Shown: positions 22,368 to 31,178, counted from the first letter of the stretch. The stretch: 37,213 bases of DNA from an uncultured Selenomonas sp. (GCA_938045435.1 CALIBA010000222.1:1-37213), one strand, 5' to 3'. Notes: generated by a model not told the origin, from the sequence alone. Numbers and translations: made by a program.

Positions 22368-22820
22368 ATGAATGTCACGATTGGCAGTGATCATGCAGCG
22401 GTAGATCTCAAGGAAGAAGTCAAAATGGTGCTCCACGAATTTGGGGATATTCAAGTAAAGGATGTCGGAACATTTGACAGAGAGGCGGCCGACTATCCAG
22501 ATATAGCGGAAAAGGTCTGCGCCGATGTCATTTCCGGGAAAGCCGACCGCGGCATCGTGCTTTGCGGAACGGGCGTCGGTATCTCTATGGCAGCGAACAA
22601 GATCAAGGGAATCCGTGCGGCGCTCTGCACTGATGTATATGCTGCAATCATGTCACGCAGACATAATGATGCCAATGTGCTTGCCCTCGGCAGCCGCGTA
22701 TTGGGTTTCGGCTCGGCGGGCGAGATTGTCCGCGCATGGTTCCGTGCCGATTTCGATGGAGGGCGTCATGCCCGCCGCGTTGAGAAGATGATGGCATTAG
22801 AAGATAAAGTGGATGTATGA
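22368..22820 (+). CDS. rpiB: Ribose-5-phosphate isomerase B
   Basis: A 150-residue isomerase interconverting ribose 5-phosphate and ribulose 5-phosphate. Family motifs are GSDHAAVDLKEEV (H9), the active-site cysteine in VLCGTGVGISMAANKIKG (C66), and RRHNDANVLALGSRV (H99). The C-terminal GGRHARRVEKM is typical. Start ATG 22368 follows AAGGAGGGGG. It lies 12 bases before glyA. The rpiB-glyA-upp order recurs in Firmicutes and links pentose phosphate, one-carbon and pyrimidine salvage steps. Confidence 0.95.
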   Translation: MNVTIGSDHAAVDLKEEVKMVLHEFGDIQVKDVGTFDREAADYPDIAEKVCADVISGKADRGIVLCGTGVGISMAANKIKGIRAALCTDVYAAIMSRRHNDANVLALGSRVLGFGSAGEIVRAWFRADFDGGRHARRVEKMMALEDKVDV

Positions 22821-22832
22821 GGAGCGTATTAC

Positions 22833-24080
22833 ATGAACATTATGGATCGTCTGGAAAAAGTTGACCCCAAGGTATATCGGGCCATTGCAGAGGAGCTGAA
22901 CCGCCAGAGAACGAAGCTGGAGCTGATTGCTTCGGAGAATATTGTCAGCCATGCTGTTATGGAAGCGCAGGGAAGTGTGCTCACGAATAAGTATGCAGAA
23001 GGCTATCCCGGCAAGCGCTATTACGGTGGCTGTGAGTATGTTGATATTGTCGAGCAGCTCGCCATTGACCGTGCAAAGGAGCTGTTCGGTGCAGCTTGGG
23101 CGAATGTGCAGCCACATTCGGGAGCGCAGGCAAATATGGCCGTGTTCTTTGCGCTGCTGCAGCCAGGTGATACGATTCTTGGCATGAACCTCACGGATGG
23201 GGGACATCTTACACATGGAAGCCCGGTCAATATTTCCGGTACATATTACAATGTCATTCCCTATGGCGTTGACAAAGAGACCGAACGGATTGACTACGAT
23301 GCCCTTGCGCGTCTTGCAAAAGAGCATCAGCCCAAAATGATTATTGCGGGCGCCTCTGCCTATGCCCGTGTGATTGATTTCCCGCGCATTGCAGAGATAG
23401 CAAAGCATGTGGGTGCCCTTTTCATGGTGGATATGGCACATATTGCGGGGCTTGTTGCCGCAGGACAGCATCCAAGCCCCATTCCTTATGCAGATGTTGT
23501 CACATCGACCACGCATAAGACGCTGCGCGGGCCGCGCGGCGGACTGATCCTCGGCATGAATGAAGAGCTTGGCACCAAGATCAATAAAGCTGTTTTCCCC
23601 GGCATTCAGGGCGGTCCCTTGATGCATGTGATTGCAGCCAAGGCCGTAGCGCTCGGCGAGGCGCTGCAGCCTTCATTCAAGGAATATGGCGTGCAGGTCG
23701 TAAAGAATGCAGCCGCGCTCGCAGATGAGTTGATGAAATGCGGTTATCGTATTGTTTCCGGCGGGACAGATACCCATGTGATGCTCGTTGATCTCACCCC
23801 TCAGAACATCACGGGCAAAGAGGCACAGACGCTTCTCGATGAGGTCAATATCACCGCCAACCGTAACACGATTCCCTTTGAGCCGCGCAGCCCATTTGTG
23901 ACGAGCGGCATTCGGCTTGGTTCGCCTGCGCTCACGACACGCGGATTTGGTGAGGAGGATATGCGCGAGGTCGCACGCATCATAGCACATGTACTCGACA
24001 TGCCGGCAGACGAATCGCGGCGCAGTGAGGAGCGTCGGCGCGTTGCTGCACTCTGTGCAAAATATCCACTCTATGAATGA
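22833..24080 (+). CDS. glyA: Serine hydroxymethyltransferase
   Basis: A 415-residue PLP enzyme converting serine and tetrahydrofolate to glycine and methylene-tetrahydrofolate. Landmarks are LIASENIVSHAVMEAQGS, TNKYAEGYPGKRYYGG, QPHSGAQANMAV and the PLP lysine K229 in VTSTTHKTLRGPRGG. The C-terminus has NTIPFEPRSPFVTSGIRLGSPA. Length and motifs are complete. ATG 22833 has AGGAG upstream. A small hairpin lies after the stop, before upp. Confidence 0.97.
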   Translation: MNIMDRLEKVDPKVYRAIAEELNRQRTKLELIASENIVSHAVMEAQGSVLTNKYAEGYPGKRYYGGCEYVDIVEQLAIDRAKELFGAAWANVQPHSGAQANMAVFFALLQPGDTILGMNLTDGGHLTHGSPVNISGTYYNVIPYGVDKETERIDYDALARLAKEHQPKMIIAGASAYARVIDFPRIAEIAKHVGALFMVDMAHIAGLVAAGQHPSPIPYADVVTSTTHKTLRGPRGGLILGMNEELGTKINKAVFPGIQGGPLMHVIAAKAVALGEALQPSFKEYGVQVVKNAAALADELMKCGYRIVSGGTDTHVMLVDLTPQNITGKEAQTLLDEVNITANRNTIPFEPRSPFVTSGIRLGSPALTTRGFGEEDMREVARIIAHVLDMPADESRRSEERRRVAALCAKYPLYE

Positions 24081-24085
24081 TTAAG

Positions 24086-24106
24086 ATACGGGGACGCGCT
24101 CCGTAT
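24086..24106 (+). other. Small hairpin between glyA and upp
   Basis: ATACGG (24086-24091) pairs with CCGTAT (24101-24106) across a 9-base loop. No T run follows, so it is not an obvious terminator; it may modulate upp expression or mRNA stability. Confidence 0.4.
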
Positions 24107-24128
24107 ACTGAAAGGAAGGAAGCCTCCT

Positions 24129-24785
24129 ATGTCCGAATCATTTCATCCGTCTGAGATTAAGAGTCTGCATCTCGTAGACCATCCGCTCATCCAACATAAG
24201 CTGACGCTGATGCGCATGAAGGAGACAGGAACGAAGGAGTTCCGCGAGCTGCTCTCAGAGATTGCCATGCTCATGGCATATGAAATCACACGCGATTTTC
24301 CGCTGACGGATATTCCAATTGAAACGCCTGTTGCACCTTGCTCCGGCAAGATTCTTGAAGGAAAGAAGCTGGGCATTGTTCCCATTCTGCGTGCGGGACT
24401 TGGTATGCTCGATGGGATTCTCTCCCTCGTTCCTGCCGCACGCGTTGGGCATATCGGTCTTTATCGCGATCCTAAAACACTTGCACCCGTAGAATACTAT
24501 GCGAAACTCCCGACAGACGTGGCGAATCGAACGCTCATTGTCCCGGATCCCATGCTTGCCACGGGCGGCAGCGCATCCGCTGCACTCACATTGCTCAAGG
24601 AGAAAGGTGCAAAGTCCATCATTCTCATGTGTCTTGTCTCAGCGCCTGAGGGAATCCGCCGCGTAGCAGCGGACCATCCCGATGTTCCGATTTACGTTGC
24701 TGCTGTTGACGACCATCTCAATGCACATGGTTATATCGTCCCGGGGCTTGGCGATGCGGGCGACCGTATCTTTGGCACACTGTAA
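24129..24785 (+). CDS. upp: Uracil phosphoribosyltransferase
   Basis: A 218-residue salvage enzyme converting uracil and PRPP to UMP. Landmarks are HPLIQHKLTLMR, the LGIVPILRAGLGMLDGI segment, YRDPKTLAPVEYYAKLP, the PRPP loop DPMLATGGSASAAL, and the C-terminal YIVPGLGDAGDRIFGT. The N-terminus is about ten residues longer than usual (MSESFHPSEIKSLHL). Start ATG 24129 has AAGGAAGGAAG upstream. The uracil permease is 11 kb downstream on the other strand. A terminator follows. Confidence 0.96.
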   Translation: MSESFHPSEIKSLHLVDHPLIQHKLTLMRMKETGTKEFRELLSEIAMLMAYEITRDFPLTDIPIETPVAPCSGKILEGKKLGIVPILRAGLGMLDGILSLVPAARVGHIGLYRDPKTLAPVEYYAKLPTDVANRTLIVPDPMLATGGSASAALTLLKEKGAKSIILMCLVSAPEGIRRVAADHPDVPIYVAAVDDHLNAHGYIVPGLGDAGDRIFGTL

Positions 24786-24805
24786 TCCTCATCACCGCAT
24801 GAAAA

Positions 24806-24843
24806 AACTGCTGCATGAACGACATGTTCTTGCAGCAGTTTTA
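24806..24843 (+). terminator. Terminator after upp
   Basis: AACTGCTGCA (24806-24815) pairs with TGCAGCAGTT (24831-24840); the stem is extended by inner GAAC/GTTC pairing, and A and T runs flank it. It can work on both strands and also lies downstream of the minus-strand tRNA. Confidence 0.85.
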
Positions 24844-24853
24844 TGATGTGCAT

Positions 24854-24944
<91 letters not shown>

Positions 24945-24960
24945 TTGTCTTGCGGTATTC

Positions 24961-24990
24961 ATTCTAGCAAAAACAGGAGAGTTCTGTCAA
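24961..24990 (-). promoter_or_regulatory. Promoter for tRNA-Ser
   Basis: On the minus strand, a perfect TTGACA (plus-strand 24985-24990) and TAGAAT (24961-24966) are 18 bases apart, about 17 bases upstream of the tRNA 5' end. Confidence 0.8.
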
Positions 24991-25041
24991 TAGGGGAGAA
25001 CTGCGTTTGTGCGTGACGCGGCGAAACGTGAGGAGAAGTCT

Positions 25042-26397
25042 CTAATCCTTTTTGCGGCTTTGTATAAAGACGCAGACTATGCCGATGCAAAACCCTGCTG
25101 CAGCAGGAACGACCCACCCCATACCAATACTGGAGAGCGGGAGACTTTGCGCGAGCGCATGCAGGAGATATAGTTTTGGCAGAGTGTTTTGGACAGCAGG
25201 GGGAAGTGCGCCGATAAAATCAAATGCCGCTGCGATCATTGTGCCTCCTATGGTGCAGATAAATACACAGCGGTGCGCATATCCCAGGCCCCCTTCGATC
25301 AGGCAAAGGAAGATCAGAACAATTGAAATGGGGTATAGAAAGTAAAGAACAGGCAGGGAATATGCGATGATACGGCTAAGACCAACATTTGATATACCAA
25401 AGGAAAAGAGTGAAAAGACGATGACGTAGTTGTTATAGGAGATGGATTTTGGAAACAGTGCAGAAAAGGTCGTGCTGCATGCAGTGATCAGACCAATCGC
25501 AGTTTTCAGACAGGCAAATGTGATAATTATGCCAAGCAGTATGCTGCCAAAAGCACCAAAGCAGTGCAGGGCGATGTGATACAGGACATCGCCGCCATTT
25601 GCATCTATGCCATACATACTGCGGCTCTGTGCTCCGATATAGGTCAGCGCACAGTATATGACGGCCATACATGAGGTACTGAAGCAGCCGGCGATGATTG
25701 TGCTGAAAGATATGTCTTTGGGGTCAGAAAGCCCAAGTCCTTTTATCGCGTGAACCAGGATATTTCCAAAGGCGAGCGCTGCAAGTACATCCATGGTATT
25801 GTACCCTTCGATCAGCCCAGTGAAGAAACTATGGGTGCGGTAAGCTTCTGTGGGAGCAGCACTTGCAGTATCGCCCATTGGGTGCAGAACTGCTGTGAGG
25901 ATCAGGATGCTGAGGAAAAATAAAAAGATGGGATTGAGGATCTTGCCAATCCAAGTCAATATGCCTGATGGACGAAGGGAGAAATAGAGTGCCGTGGCAA
26001 AGAACAGTAGCGTAAAAACAAATAGTGCGGCATCTTGCAGCGGCTCCGGGATGAGTGGGGCTGCTCCCACTTGAAAAGATACGGTGGAGGTGCGTGGTAT
26101 TGCAAAGAGAGGACCGATGCATAGGTAAAGCGCACAGGTAAAGAAATAAGAGAAGCTGCGGCCGACCTTGCACCCAATATCAAACAGCCCCTCGCTCGAT
26201 GATATACTGATGGCGATGATGCCCAGGAGCGGCAGCCCAACACCTGTGATGCAAAATCCAAGGATTGCCGGATATAGGGCGGCCCCTGCTTGTTGTCCCA
26301 TTCCTGCCGGGAAGATGAGGTTTCCGGCACCGAATACTAAACCAAACAGCATGGATGCTACGAATAGATACTCTTGCGCTTTTAGTCTTGGTTTCAT
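25042..26397 (-). CDS. brnQ: Branched-chain amino acid transporter, BrnQ family
   Basis: A 451-residue membrane protein with about twelve hydrophobic segments of the LIVCS family, which imports Leu, Ile and Val with a cation. The N-terminus EYLFVASMLFGLVFGAGNLIFPAGMGQQAG is diagnostic. Later come GPLFAIPRTSTVSF, EGYNTMDVLAALAFG and YIGAQS. I chose the ATG at 26395-26397, about 48 bases after the expected transcript start from a consensus promoter; the open frame continues upstream to 26592 but that part overlaps the promoter and has no family similarity. The ribosome-binding site is weak. The last residues form a short Lys-rich tail. No clear terminator is seen downstream. Confidence 0.92.
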   Translation of the reverse strand: MKPRLKAQEYLFVASMLFGLVFGAGNLIFPAGMGQQAGAALYPAILGFCITGVGLPLLGIIAISISSSEGLFDIGCKVGRSFSYFFTCALYLCIGPLFAIPRTSTVSFQVGAAPLIPEPLQDAALFVFTLLFFATALYFSLRPSGILTWIGKILNPIFLFFLSILILTAVLHPMGDTASAAPTEAYRTHSFFTGLIEGYNTMDVLAALAFGNILVHAIKGLGLSDPKDISFSTIIAGCFSTSCMAVIYCALTYIGAQSRSMYGIDANGGDVLYHIALHCFGAFGSILLGIIITFACLKTAIGLITACSTTFSALFPKSISYNNYVIVFSLFSFGISNVGLSRIIAYSLPVLYFLYPISIVLIFLCLIEGGLGYAHRCVFICTIGGTMIAAAFDFIGALPPAVQNTLPKLYLLHALAQSLPLSSIGMGWVVPAAAGFCIGIVCVFIQSRKKD

Positions 26398-26451
26398 ATA
26401 CGATCTATCCCATAAATTTATTTTTTGAAAAGTGGTATGTAAATTGTAAAA

Positions 26452-26481
26452 ATTATAACAGGGAAGAAGGAAACTTGTCAA
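26452..26481 (-). promoter_or_regulatory. Promoter for brnQ
   Basis: On the minus strand, a perfect TTGACA (plus-strand 26476-26481) and TATAAT (26452-26457) are 18 bases apart, upstream of the brnQ start. Confidence 0.8.
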
Positions 26482-26749
26482 AGGGGCGTACTCTACGCAC
26501 AGGGCATGGTATTTCTGAATGGCGTGGCAGTTTCGCTTTTTTGCACGGCAACGCTCTGCGCCATCGCTGCATCTTGATGCGTTCATCTTCACGTTCGGGC
26601 AGCCGCGAGAGCTTCATCCTGTTCATGACGAGTTATACAATGATTACATACGCTAGTCAAATCCATCATTTTGTGTTATTATATGCAGGTTAAAGGTGAT
26701 AGGGGGGTATCATTTTTAGAAAAACTGTTATTTCGGGGAGGTGGCTGCC
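26482..26749. other. Intergenic region between divergent brnQ and tonB
   Basis: Together with the brnQ leader, the two start codons are separated by about 350 bases. I see no gene in it. A weak plus-strand promoter is possible, TAGTCA (26654-26659) and TATTAT (26677-26682) 17 bases apart. No T-box or other leader RNA motif is recognisable. Confidence 0.5.
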
Positions 26750-27472
26750 GTGGATGTAACGGCAAAGGGAAAGTATATCTCATGGGGGGCGTCGTTTGGG
26801 ATACATTTTTGTATTCTGATTGCGGCCGCATGGATGGGGCTTTTCAGCATTGCTGCAGAGCCAGAAAAACGTCCTGTTGATGTAGTGATCTACGATATGG
26901 CAGCACCGGAGAGTGATCCCGCACCTGCCGCAACAGGGGCTGCGCCCCCGATTCCCAGCATTGATGATATTCCGCTTGAGCCACCAAAGAAAGAGCAAGC
27001 GCAGCAGCCGCAGGAGCAGCCAAAGGATACCCCAAAGCCTGTCACAGTGCATACGAGTTCTGCGTCGACGACAGCGCAGGGGACAAGTGAGAAGGCTGGC
27101 ACAGAGCAGGGAGCGAGTGAGCAGGCCGGCACAGAACCGACCACAGGCAGCGGCACAGGGACTGGAGAGGGAACGGGGCGTGACGCGGCAGCAGCACAGC
27201 GGCCGAGTGTTCCGCCAAAACTCCTCTCTGGTGCGGCGCCTGTTTACCCGAAGGAGCTTGAGCGCAGGGGCATCACGGGAACAACGGGGGTGGCGCTTAT
27301 CGTTGGTGCGGACGGCAGTGTACAGAGCGCTGATATTTCCAGTTCCTCAGGGCATGCAGAACTAGATCAGGCAGCAATCACAGCAGCATATACCTATCGT
27401 TTTGAGCCGGCGCGCAATATCTATGATGAGCCAGTCGCATGCCGCGTTCATCGGTCGTTCTCGTTTACCTAA
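26750..27472 (+). CDS. tonB: TonB-family energy-transducing protein
   Basis: A 240-residue inner-membrane protein that would carry proton-motive energy from ExbB/ExbD to outer-membrane receptors. It has one N-terminal membrane anchor (residues about 12-35, with the His of FGIHFCILIAAAW), a Pro/Glu/Gln/Lys-rich spacer (50-100), a Gly/Thr/Ser-rich stretch (110-145, with repeated AGTE and ASE units) and a C-terminal TonB domain (about 163-240, PVYPKELERRGITGTTG and FEPARNIYDEPVACRV). I chose GTG 26750 with GGGAGG seven bases upstream; GTG 26741 is alternative. No exbB, exbD or receptor gene is adjacent. It is direct evidence for an outer membrane. Confidence 0.9.
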   Translation: MDVTAKGKYISWGASFGIHFCILIAAAWMGLFSIAAEPEKRPVDVVIYDMAAPESDPAPAATGAAPPIPSIDDIPLEPPKKEQAQQPQEQPKDTPKPVTVHTSSASTTAQGTSEKAGTEQGASEQAGTEPTTGSGTGTGEGTGRDAAAAQRPSVPPKLLSGAAPVYPKELERRGITGTTGVALIVGADGSVQSADISSSSGHAELDQAAITAAYTYRFEPARNIYDEPVACRVHRSFSFT

Positions 27473-27546
27473 GGAATTGATGTGTGCCTAAAATAAGGCG
27501 AGGGACGATTGGATGGAGGCGCACATGGATGATGCGCAGAGCGGTT

Positions 27547-27576
27547 TTGCATCAAATTCTAATATATACTTAAAAT
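27547..27576 (+). promoter_or_regulatory. Possible promoter for the His-rich secreted protein
   Basis: TTGCAT (27547-27552) and TAAAAT (27571-27576) are 18 bases apart in an AT-rich stretch 67 bases before the next start codon. Confidence 0.5.
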
Positions 27577-27642
27577 GAACTTAACAACGCCTTTCTATAC
27601 TGACATCATCATAAGAGCGGTATGGAAAGGTGTTGTTTTGTC

Positions 27643-28323
27643 ATGAAGAAATCTACGAGAAAGACAATTGTTGGCGTTGCTCTGGGCATCGTTTTTGTTG
27701 GTGGAAGTTTAGGCTCACTCGTCCATGCACAGCATTATGATCATGGCAGGCATGATGGGGGTCTGCCCCACATGGGCGGGCATGGTAAGGATATGGCGCA
27801 TCAAAATATTCAGATGAGTCCGGATGAGTTGGCCGGACATGTATCTGAGACCTTTGGTGTGAGCAAGGCAGAGGTTCAGGAGGCCATGAAGGGGCGGGCA
27901 GATTTTTTTGATATTGGACAAGCGGCAATGCTTGCAAAGATTTCTGGAAAGTCCTTTCGTGATGTAATGGCGATGAAGACAAAGACGATGGACTGGCCGG
28001 AGATTGCCCAGTCTCTTGGTGTGACAGAAGAGGCGATTCAAAAAGAGCTCGATGAGATGGAGATCATGCATATTACGATGCAGGGAAATGTGGATGCAGA
28101 TACAGCACGTAGACTCATTCAAAATGGGTATGAGATGCATGATATAAATATGGCAGGCATCATTGCCAAGGCGTCGGGAAAGGATATTCAGTCCGTGCTT
28201 GACCGCAAGCAAATCAATAATCGCTGGGAGGATGTTGCTGATGTATTCGGGGTTGATCGTAGTTTGCTAAAGCCTCAGCACCAGAGTATCCGCCCAATGC
28301 GCAGCCAGACAGAGGAAAATTAA
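27643..28323 (+). CDS. Secreted His-rich protein with internal duplication, function unknown
   Basis: I do not recognise a named family. The 226-residue product starts with a Sec signal peptide (residues 1-29, ending SLVHA), then a His-rich stretch with histidines at 31, 34, 37, 43, 47 and 53. Two related units follow, about 82-133 and 157-208. Each has the pattern D-I-x(3)-A-x(2)-AK-x-SGK, then V, K, W and a closing GV (LAKISGKSFRDVMAMK against IAKASGKDIQSVLDRK). The product is hydrophilic and probably periplasmic. ATG 27643 follows GAAAGGTG; ATG 27622 is an alternative. A metal or envelope-stress role is conceivable from the His-rich part but not shown. A terminator follows. Confidence 0.8.
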   Translation: MKKSTRKTIVGVALGIVFVGGSLGSLVHAQHYDHGRHDGGLPHMGGHGKDMAHQNIQMSPDELAGHVSETFGVSKAEVQEAMKGRADFFDIGQAAMLAKISGKSFRDVMAMKTKTMDWPEIAQSLGVTEEAIQKELDEMEIMHITMQGNVDADTARRLIQNGYEMHDINMAGIIAKASGKDIQSVLDRKQINNRWEDVADVFGVDRSLLKPQHQSIRPMRSQTEEN

Positions 28324-28355
28324 GTCCTCGTGGTCAAATATAGCGTTTTCATTCA

Positions 28356-28392
28356 GGTTCTGCATCTAGTCCATGGGATGCGGGGCCTTTTT
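28356..28392 (+). terminator. Terminator after the His-rich protein gene
   Basis: An 11-base-pair stem (28356-28366 with 28377-28387), including three G-U pairs, is followed by a T run. The trpF promoter starts three bases later. Confidence 0.8.
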
Positions 28393-28394
28393 AT

Positions 28395-28424
28395 TTGACA
28401 AATATCATGCTGTTCTTTTAAGAT
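28395..28424 (+). promoter_or_regulatory. Promoter for trpF
   Basis: A perfect TTGACA (28395-28400) and TAAGAT (28419-28424) are 18 bases apart, directly after a terminator. No T-box or leader peptide is evident in the short leader. Confidence 0.65.
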
Positions 28425-28451
28425 AGGGCAGGGTGATGGGAGGTAGATTTC

Positions 28452-29060
28452 TTGCGGGTAAAGATGTGCGGGATGAGGTCGTTTGCGGCGGCACATGCGG
28501 CAGAGCTCGCGGGTGCGGACTATATCGGTTTTATCTTTGCAAAGGAGAGCAGACGGTATATTGCGCCCGAGGCGGCGCGGGAGATTGTGCGCACGCTTGG
28601 CTGCGTGAAAAAGGTTGGCGTCTTTGTGGATATGCCAATGGATGAGGTGAATGAGATTGCCGCGCACGTGGGGCTGGATTATGTGCAGCTGCACGGGCAT
28701 GAGACGTCAGAGATGGCGCGGATGGCAGAGCGCCCCGTCATCAAGGCATATCGCTATGGTGACGACTTCGATGCAGATGAGGCCAATGCCTATCCTGCCG
28801 AGATGATCCTTGTCGACAGTTTCGTGCAGGGGACGGCAGGCGGTACAGGGACACGATTCCACTGGCAGGAGGCGGCACAGGAGATTGTGCGCGTGAGGAA
28901 ACCTGTGTTGATTGCGGGCGGTATGACAGCGGAGAATGTGGGGAAGGCGGTGGAGATTTTTCATCCCTTTGGTGTTGATGTATCGGGTGGGATTGAGGAG
29001 GATGGTGAGAAATCGGCGGTGAAAATCCGGGCCTTTATGGAAACTGTGCAAAGAATATAA
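28452..29060 (+). CDS. trpF: Phosphoribosylanthranilate isomerase
   Basis: A 202-residue TIM-barrel enzyme of tryptophan synthesis that isomerises phosphoribosylanthranilate to the CdRP intermediate. The N-terminal VKMCGMRS holds the active-site cysteine (C6); other landmarks are GFIFAKESRRYI, LDYVQLHGHE, LVDSF and the C-terminal FGVDVSGGIEEDGEKS. The start is TTG 28452, preceded by GGGAGGTAG, and it gives the family N-terminus exactly. trpE, trpG and trpD are not in the window. Confidence 0.95.
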   Translation: MRVKMCGMRSFAAAHAAELAGADYIGFIFAKESRRYIAPEAAREIVRTLGCVKKVGVFVDMPMDEVNEIAAHVGLDYVQLHGHETSEMARMAERPVIKAYRYGDDFDADEANAYPAEMILVDSFVQGTAGGTGTRFHWQEAAQEIVRVRKPVLIAGGMTAENVGKAVEIFHPFGVDVSGGIEEDGEKSAVKIRAFMETVQRI

Positions 29061-29119
29061 CAATTTGGCGCATAAAAGCATCTGTCTGAGCAGTCGGCGT
29101 TATGTCTCGAAGCGTATGA

Positions 29120-29148
29120 TTGACAAACGCTTTCTCCTCCACTAGAAT
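29120..29148 (+). promoter_or_regulatory. Promoter for trpC-trpB-trpA
   Basis: A perfect TTGACA (29120-29125) and TAGAAT (29143-29148) are 17 bases apart in the 147-base gap between trpF and trpC. The transcript would start near 29155. Confidence 0.8.
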
Positions 29149-29207
29149 GGGAGAATACGCCAGAAGGCAAAGAAAGTAAAGTATAGAAGTCCAAAGGAGG
29201 TGCGGCA

Positions 29208-29987
29208 GTGCGCGATATATTGGCAGAAATTGTGAAAGAAAAGCGCACCATCGTGGCAGCGGCAAAGAAGTCCGTGCCGCTCGATGAACTGAAAGCAAAT
29301 CTCCAATGTGGTACATTCCGCATGGCGGAGCACTTCCGATGGCGTGGCTGGGGGCTCATTGCTGAGTGCAAATTACAGTCGCCCGCGAAGGGACGGCTGA
29401 CGACATCACACAGCGTCATAGAGCTTGCAGACATCTATGCGACAGCAGGGGCGGCAGTGCTCTCTGTGCACACAGACCCACATTTTCTTGGAAGCAACGA
29501 GGATTTTGCGGCGGTACGTGCACGTGTCGATACACCGCTTCTGCGCAAGGATTTCATCATCGACCCGTATCAGGTCTATGAGGCACGCGCCCTCGGTGCG
29601 GATGCCGTACTGCTCATCGTGCGTATTTTGACACCAGAGGAGCTGCGGCAGCTGCTCTATCTCACATGGAGCCTCGGCATGGACGCACTCGTGGAGGTGC
29701 ATGACCGCAAGGATCTCGAGATCGCACAGGAGACACCGGCAGAGTTCATCGGCATCAACAATCGCAACCTTGTGACGTTTAAGACAAGCGTTGAGACAAC
29801 ACTTGATCTCCTGCCCTATGCGGATAAAAACCGCACTATCATCAGCGAGAGCGGCATCTTTATGCGTGCGGATGCCGTATGCGTCTATGAGGCAGGCTGC
29901 AAGGGGGTGCTCGTCGGTGAGGGGCTTGTGCGTGCAGCAGACGTGGATGCGTTTGCAAGGGAACTGGTTGGAATAAAGGAGCAATGA
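29208..29987 (+). CDS. trpC: Indole-3-glycerol-phosphate synthase
   Basis: A 259-residue TIM-barrel enzyme that closes the indole ring. Landmarks are the ECKLQSPAKG motif (E53, K55), VLSVHTDPHFLGS, PLLRKDFIIDPYQVYEAR, GINNRNLVTF and ISESGIF. Family members usually have KxxSPSKG; here the Ser-Pro-Ala-Lys version is seen. The start is GTG 29208 after AAAGGAGGTG. The N-terminal helix is present (MRDILAEIVKEKRTIV). It has its own promoter, and trpB follows after three bases. Confidence 0.96.
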   Translation: MRDILAEIVKEKRTIVAAAKKSVPLDELKANLQCGTFRMAEHFRWRGWGLIAECKLQSPAKGRLTTSHSVIELADIYATAGAAVLSVHTDPHFLGSNEDFAAVRARVDTPLLRKDFIIDPYQVYEARALGADAVLLIVRILTPEELRQLLYLTWSLGMDALVEVHDRKDLEIAQETPAEFIGINNRNLVTFKTSVETTLDLLPYADKNRTIISESGIFMRADAVCVYEAGCKGVLVGEGLVRAADVDAFARELVGIKEQ

Positions 29988-29990
29988 TAT

Positions 29991-31178
29991 ATGAGCAAGA
30001 AGGGAAGATTCGGTGACTATGGCGGGCAGTATGTGCCGGAGATTGCCATGCCCGCGCTGAATGAACTTGAGGCAGCATATTTAAAGTACCGCACGGATGA
30101 GGAGTTCCTTGCAGAATTTCGCGGCTATCTGAGGGACTATGCCGGGCGTCCTACGAATCTCTACTTTGCCGAGCGGTTGACGAAACACTACGGCAAGGCA
30201 AATATCTATCTCAAACGTGAAGATCTCCTGCATACGGGTGCCCATAAAATCAACAATGCACTTGGGCAGGCACTGCTGGCACGGCGCATGGGAAAGAAGC
30301 GCATTGTCGCGGAGACGGGAGCAGGGCAGCACGGTGTTGCAACGGCAACGGTTGCCGCGCTCTTTGGTATGGAGTGTCACATATTTATGGGAGCGGTCGA
30401 TGCCCTGCGTCAGCAGCTCAACGTGTTCCGGATGCGTCTGCTCGGGGCGACAGTCATTCCCGTATCGAGCGGGACAGGCACGCTCAAGGATGCGACGAGT
30501 GAGGCAATTCGCTACTGGGCGACGAACATCACAGATACCTACTATGTGATTGGTTCTGTGGTCGGGCCGCATCCCTATCCGGAGATGGTACGTGATTTTC
30601 AAAAGGTTATTGGCGAGGAGATTCGTATGCAGTCGGCAGCGGCTTTTGACAGCAAGCCCGACTATCTTGTGGCGTGCATCGGCGGTGGCAGTAATGCCAT
30701 GGGGACGTTCTACGATTTCAAAAATGATGCGGATGTGAAGAAGTTCTGTGTCGAGGGTGGCGGACGCGGCGATGCGGACGGCGATAACGCCAAGACGCTC
30801 AGCGGCGCGGGGACACCCGGCATTCTCCATGGTGCTTACAGCTACCTCCTTCAGAACGAGGATGGGCAGGTCATTGAGGCATACAGTATCTCTGCGGGTC
30901 TTGACTATCCTGGGGTTGGTCCAGAGCACTCCTTTTTTAAAGACGAGGGCATCGTCACCTATGTTTCCGTGACGGATAAAGAGGCGCTTGCAGCGTTTCA
31001 GCGTCTCTCACGCATCGAGGGCATCATTCCTGCACTTGAGAGCTCGCACGCCCTTGCCTATCTCGAAACACTCATGCCTAAGACGCGGGTGGGCGAGAAC
31101 GTTGTCGTATGTCTGTCGGGACGCGGTGACAAGGATGTGCAGATGGTCGCAAAGGAGCTGGGGGAGGAGATTGCATGA
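29991..31178 (+). CDS. trpB: Tryptophan synthase beta chain
   Basis: A 395-residue PLP enzyme that joins indole to serine. The N-terminus GRFGDYGGQYVPEIAMPAL is typical; the PLP lysine is K86 in HTGAHKINNALGQ, followed by ETGAGQHGVATA, the phosphate-binding GGGSNAMG and the HSFFKDEGIV segment. It is the standard TrpB1 type and should form a complex with the TrpA encoded next, whose start overlaps its stop by four bases. Confidence 0.97.
   Translation: MSKKGRFGDYGGQYVPEIAMPALNELEAAYLKYRTDEEFLAEFRGYLRDYAGRPTNLYFAERLTKHYGKANIYLKREDLLHTGAHKINNALGQALLARRMGKKRIVAETGAGQHGVATATVAALFGMECHIFMGAVDALRQQLNVFRMRLLGATVIPVSSGTGTLKDATSEAIRYWATNITDTYYVIGSVVGPHPYPEMVRDFQKVIGEEIRMQSAAAFDSKPDYLVACIGGGSNAMGTFYDFKNDADVKKFCVEGGGRGDADGDNAKTLSGAGTPGILHGAYSYLLQNEDGQVIEAYSISAGLDYPGVGPEHSFFKDEGIVTYVSVTDKEALAAFQRLSRIEGIIPALESSHALAYLETLMPKTRVGENVVVCLSGRGDKDVQMVAKELGEEIA

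Noticed and set aside
26398..26592. Upstream extension of the brnQ reading frame
   Set aside because: It overlaps a consensus promoter for brnQ, has no family similarity, and the normal BrnQ N-terminus begins at 26397.
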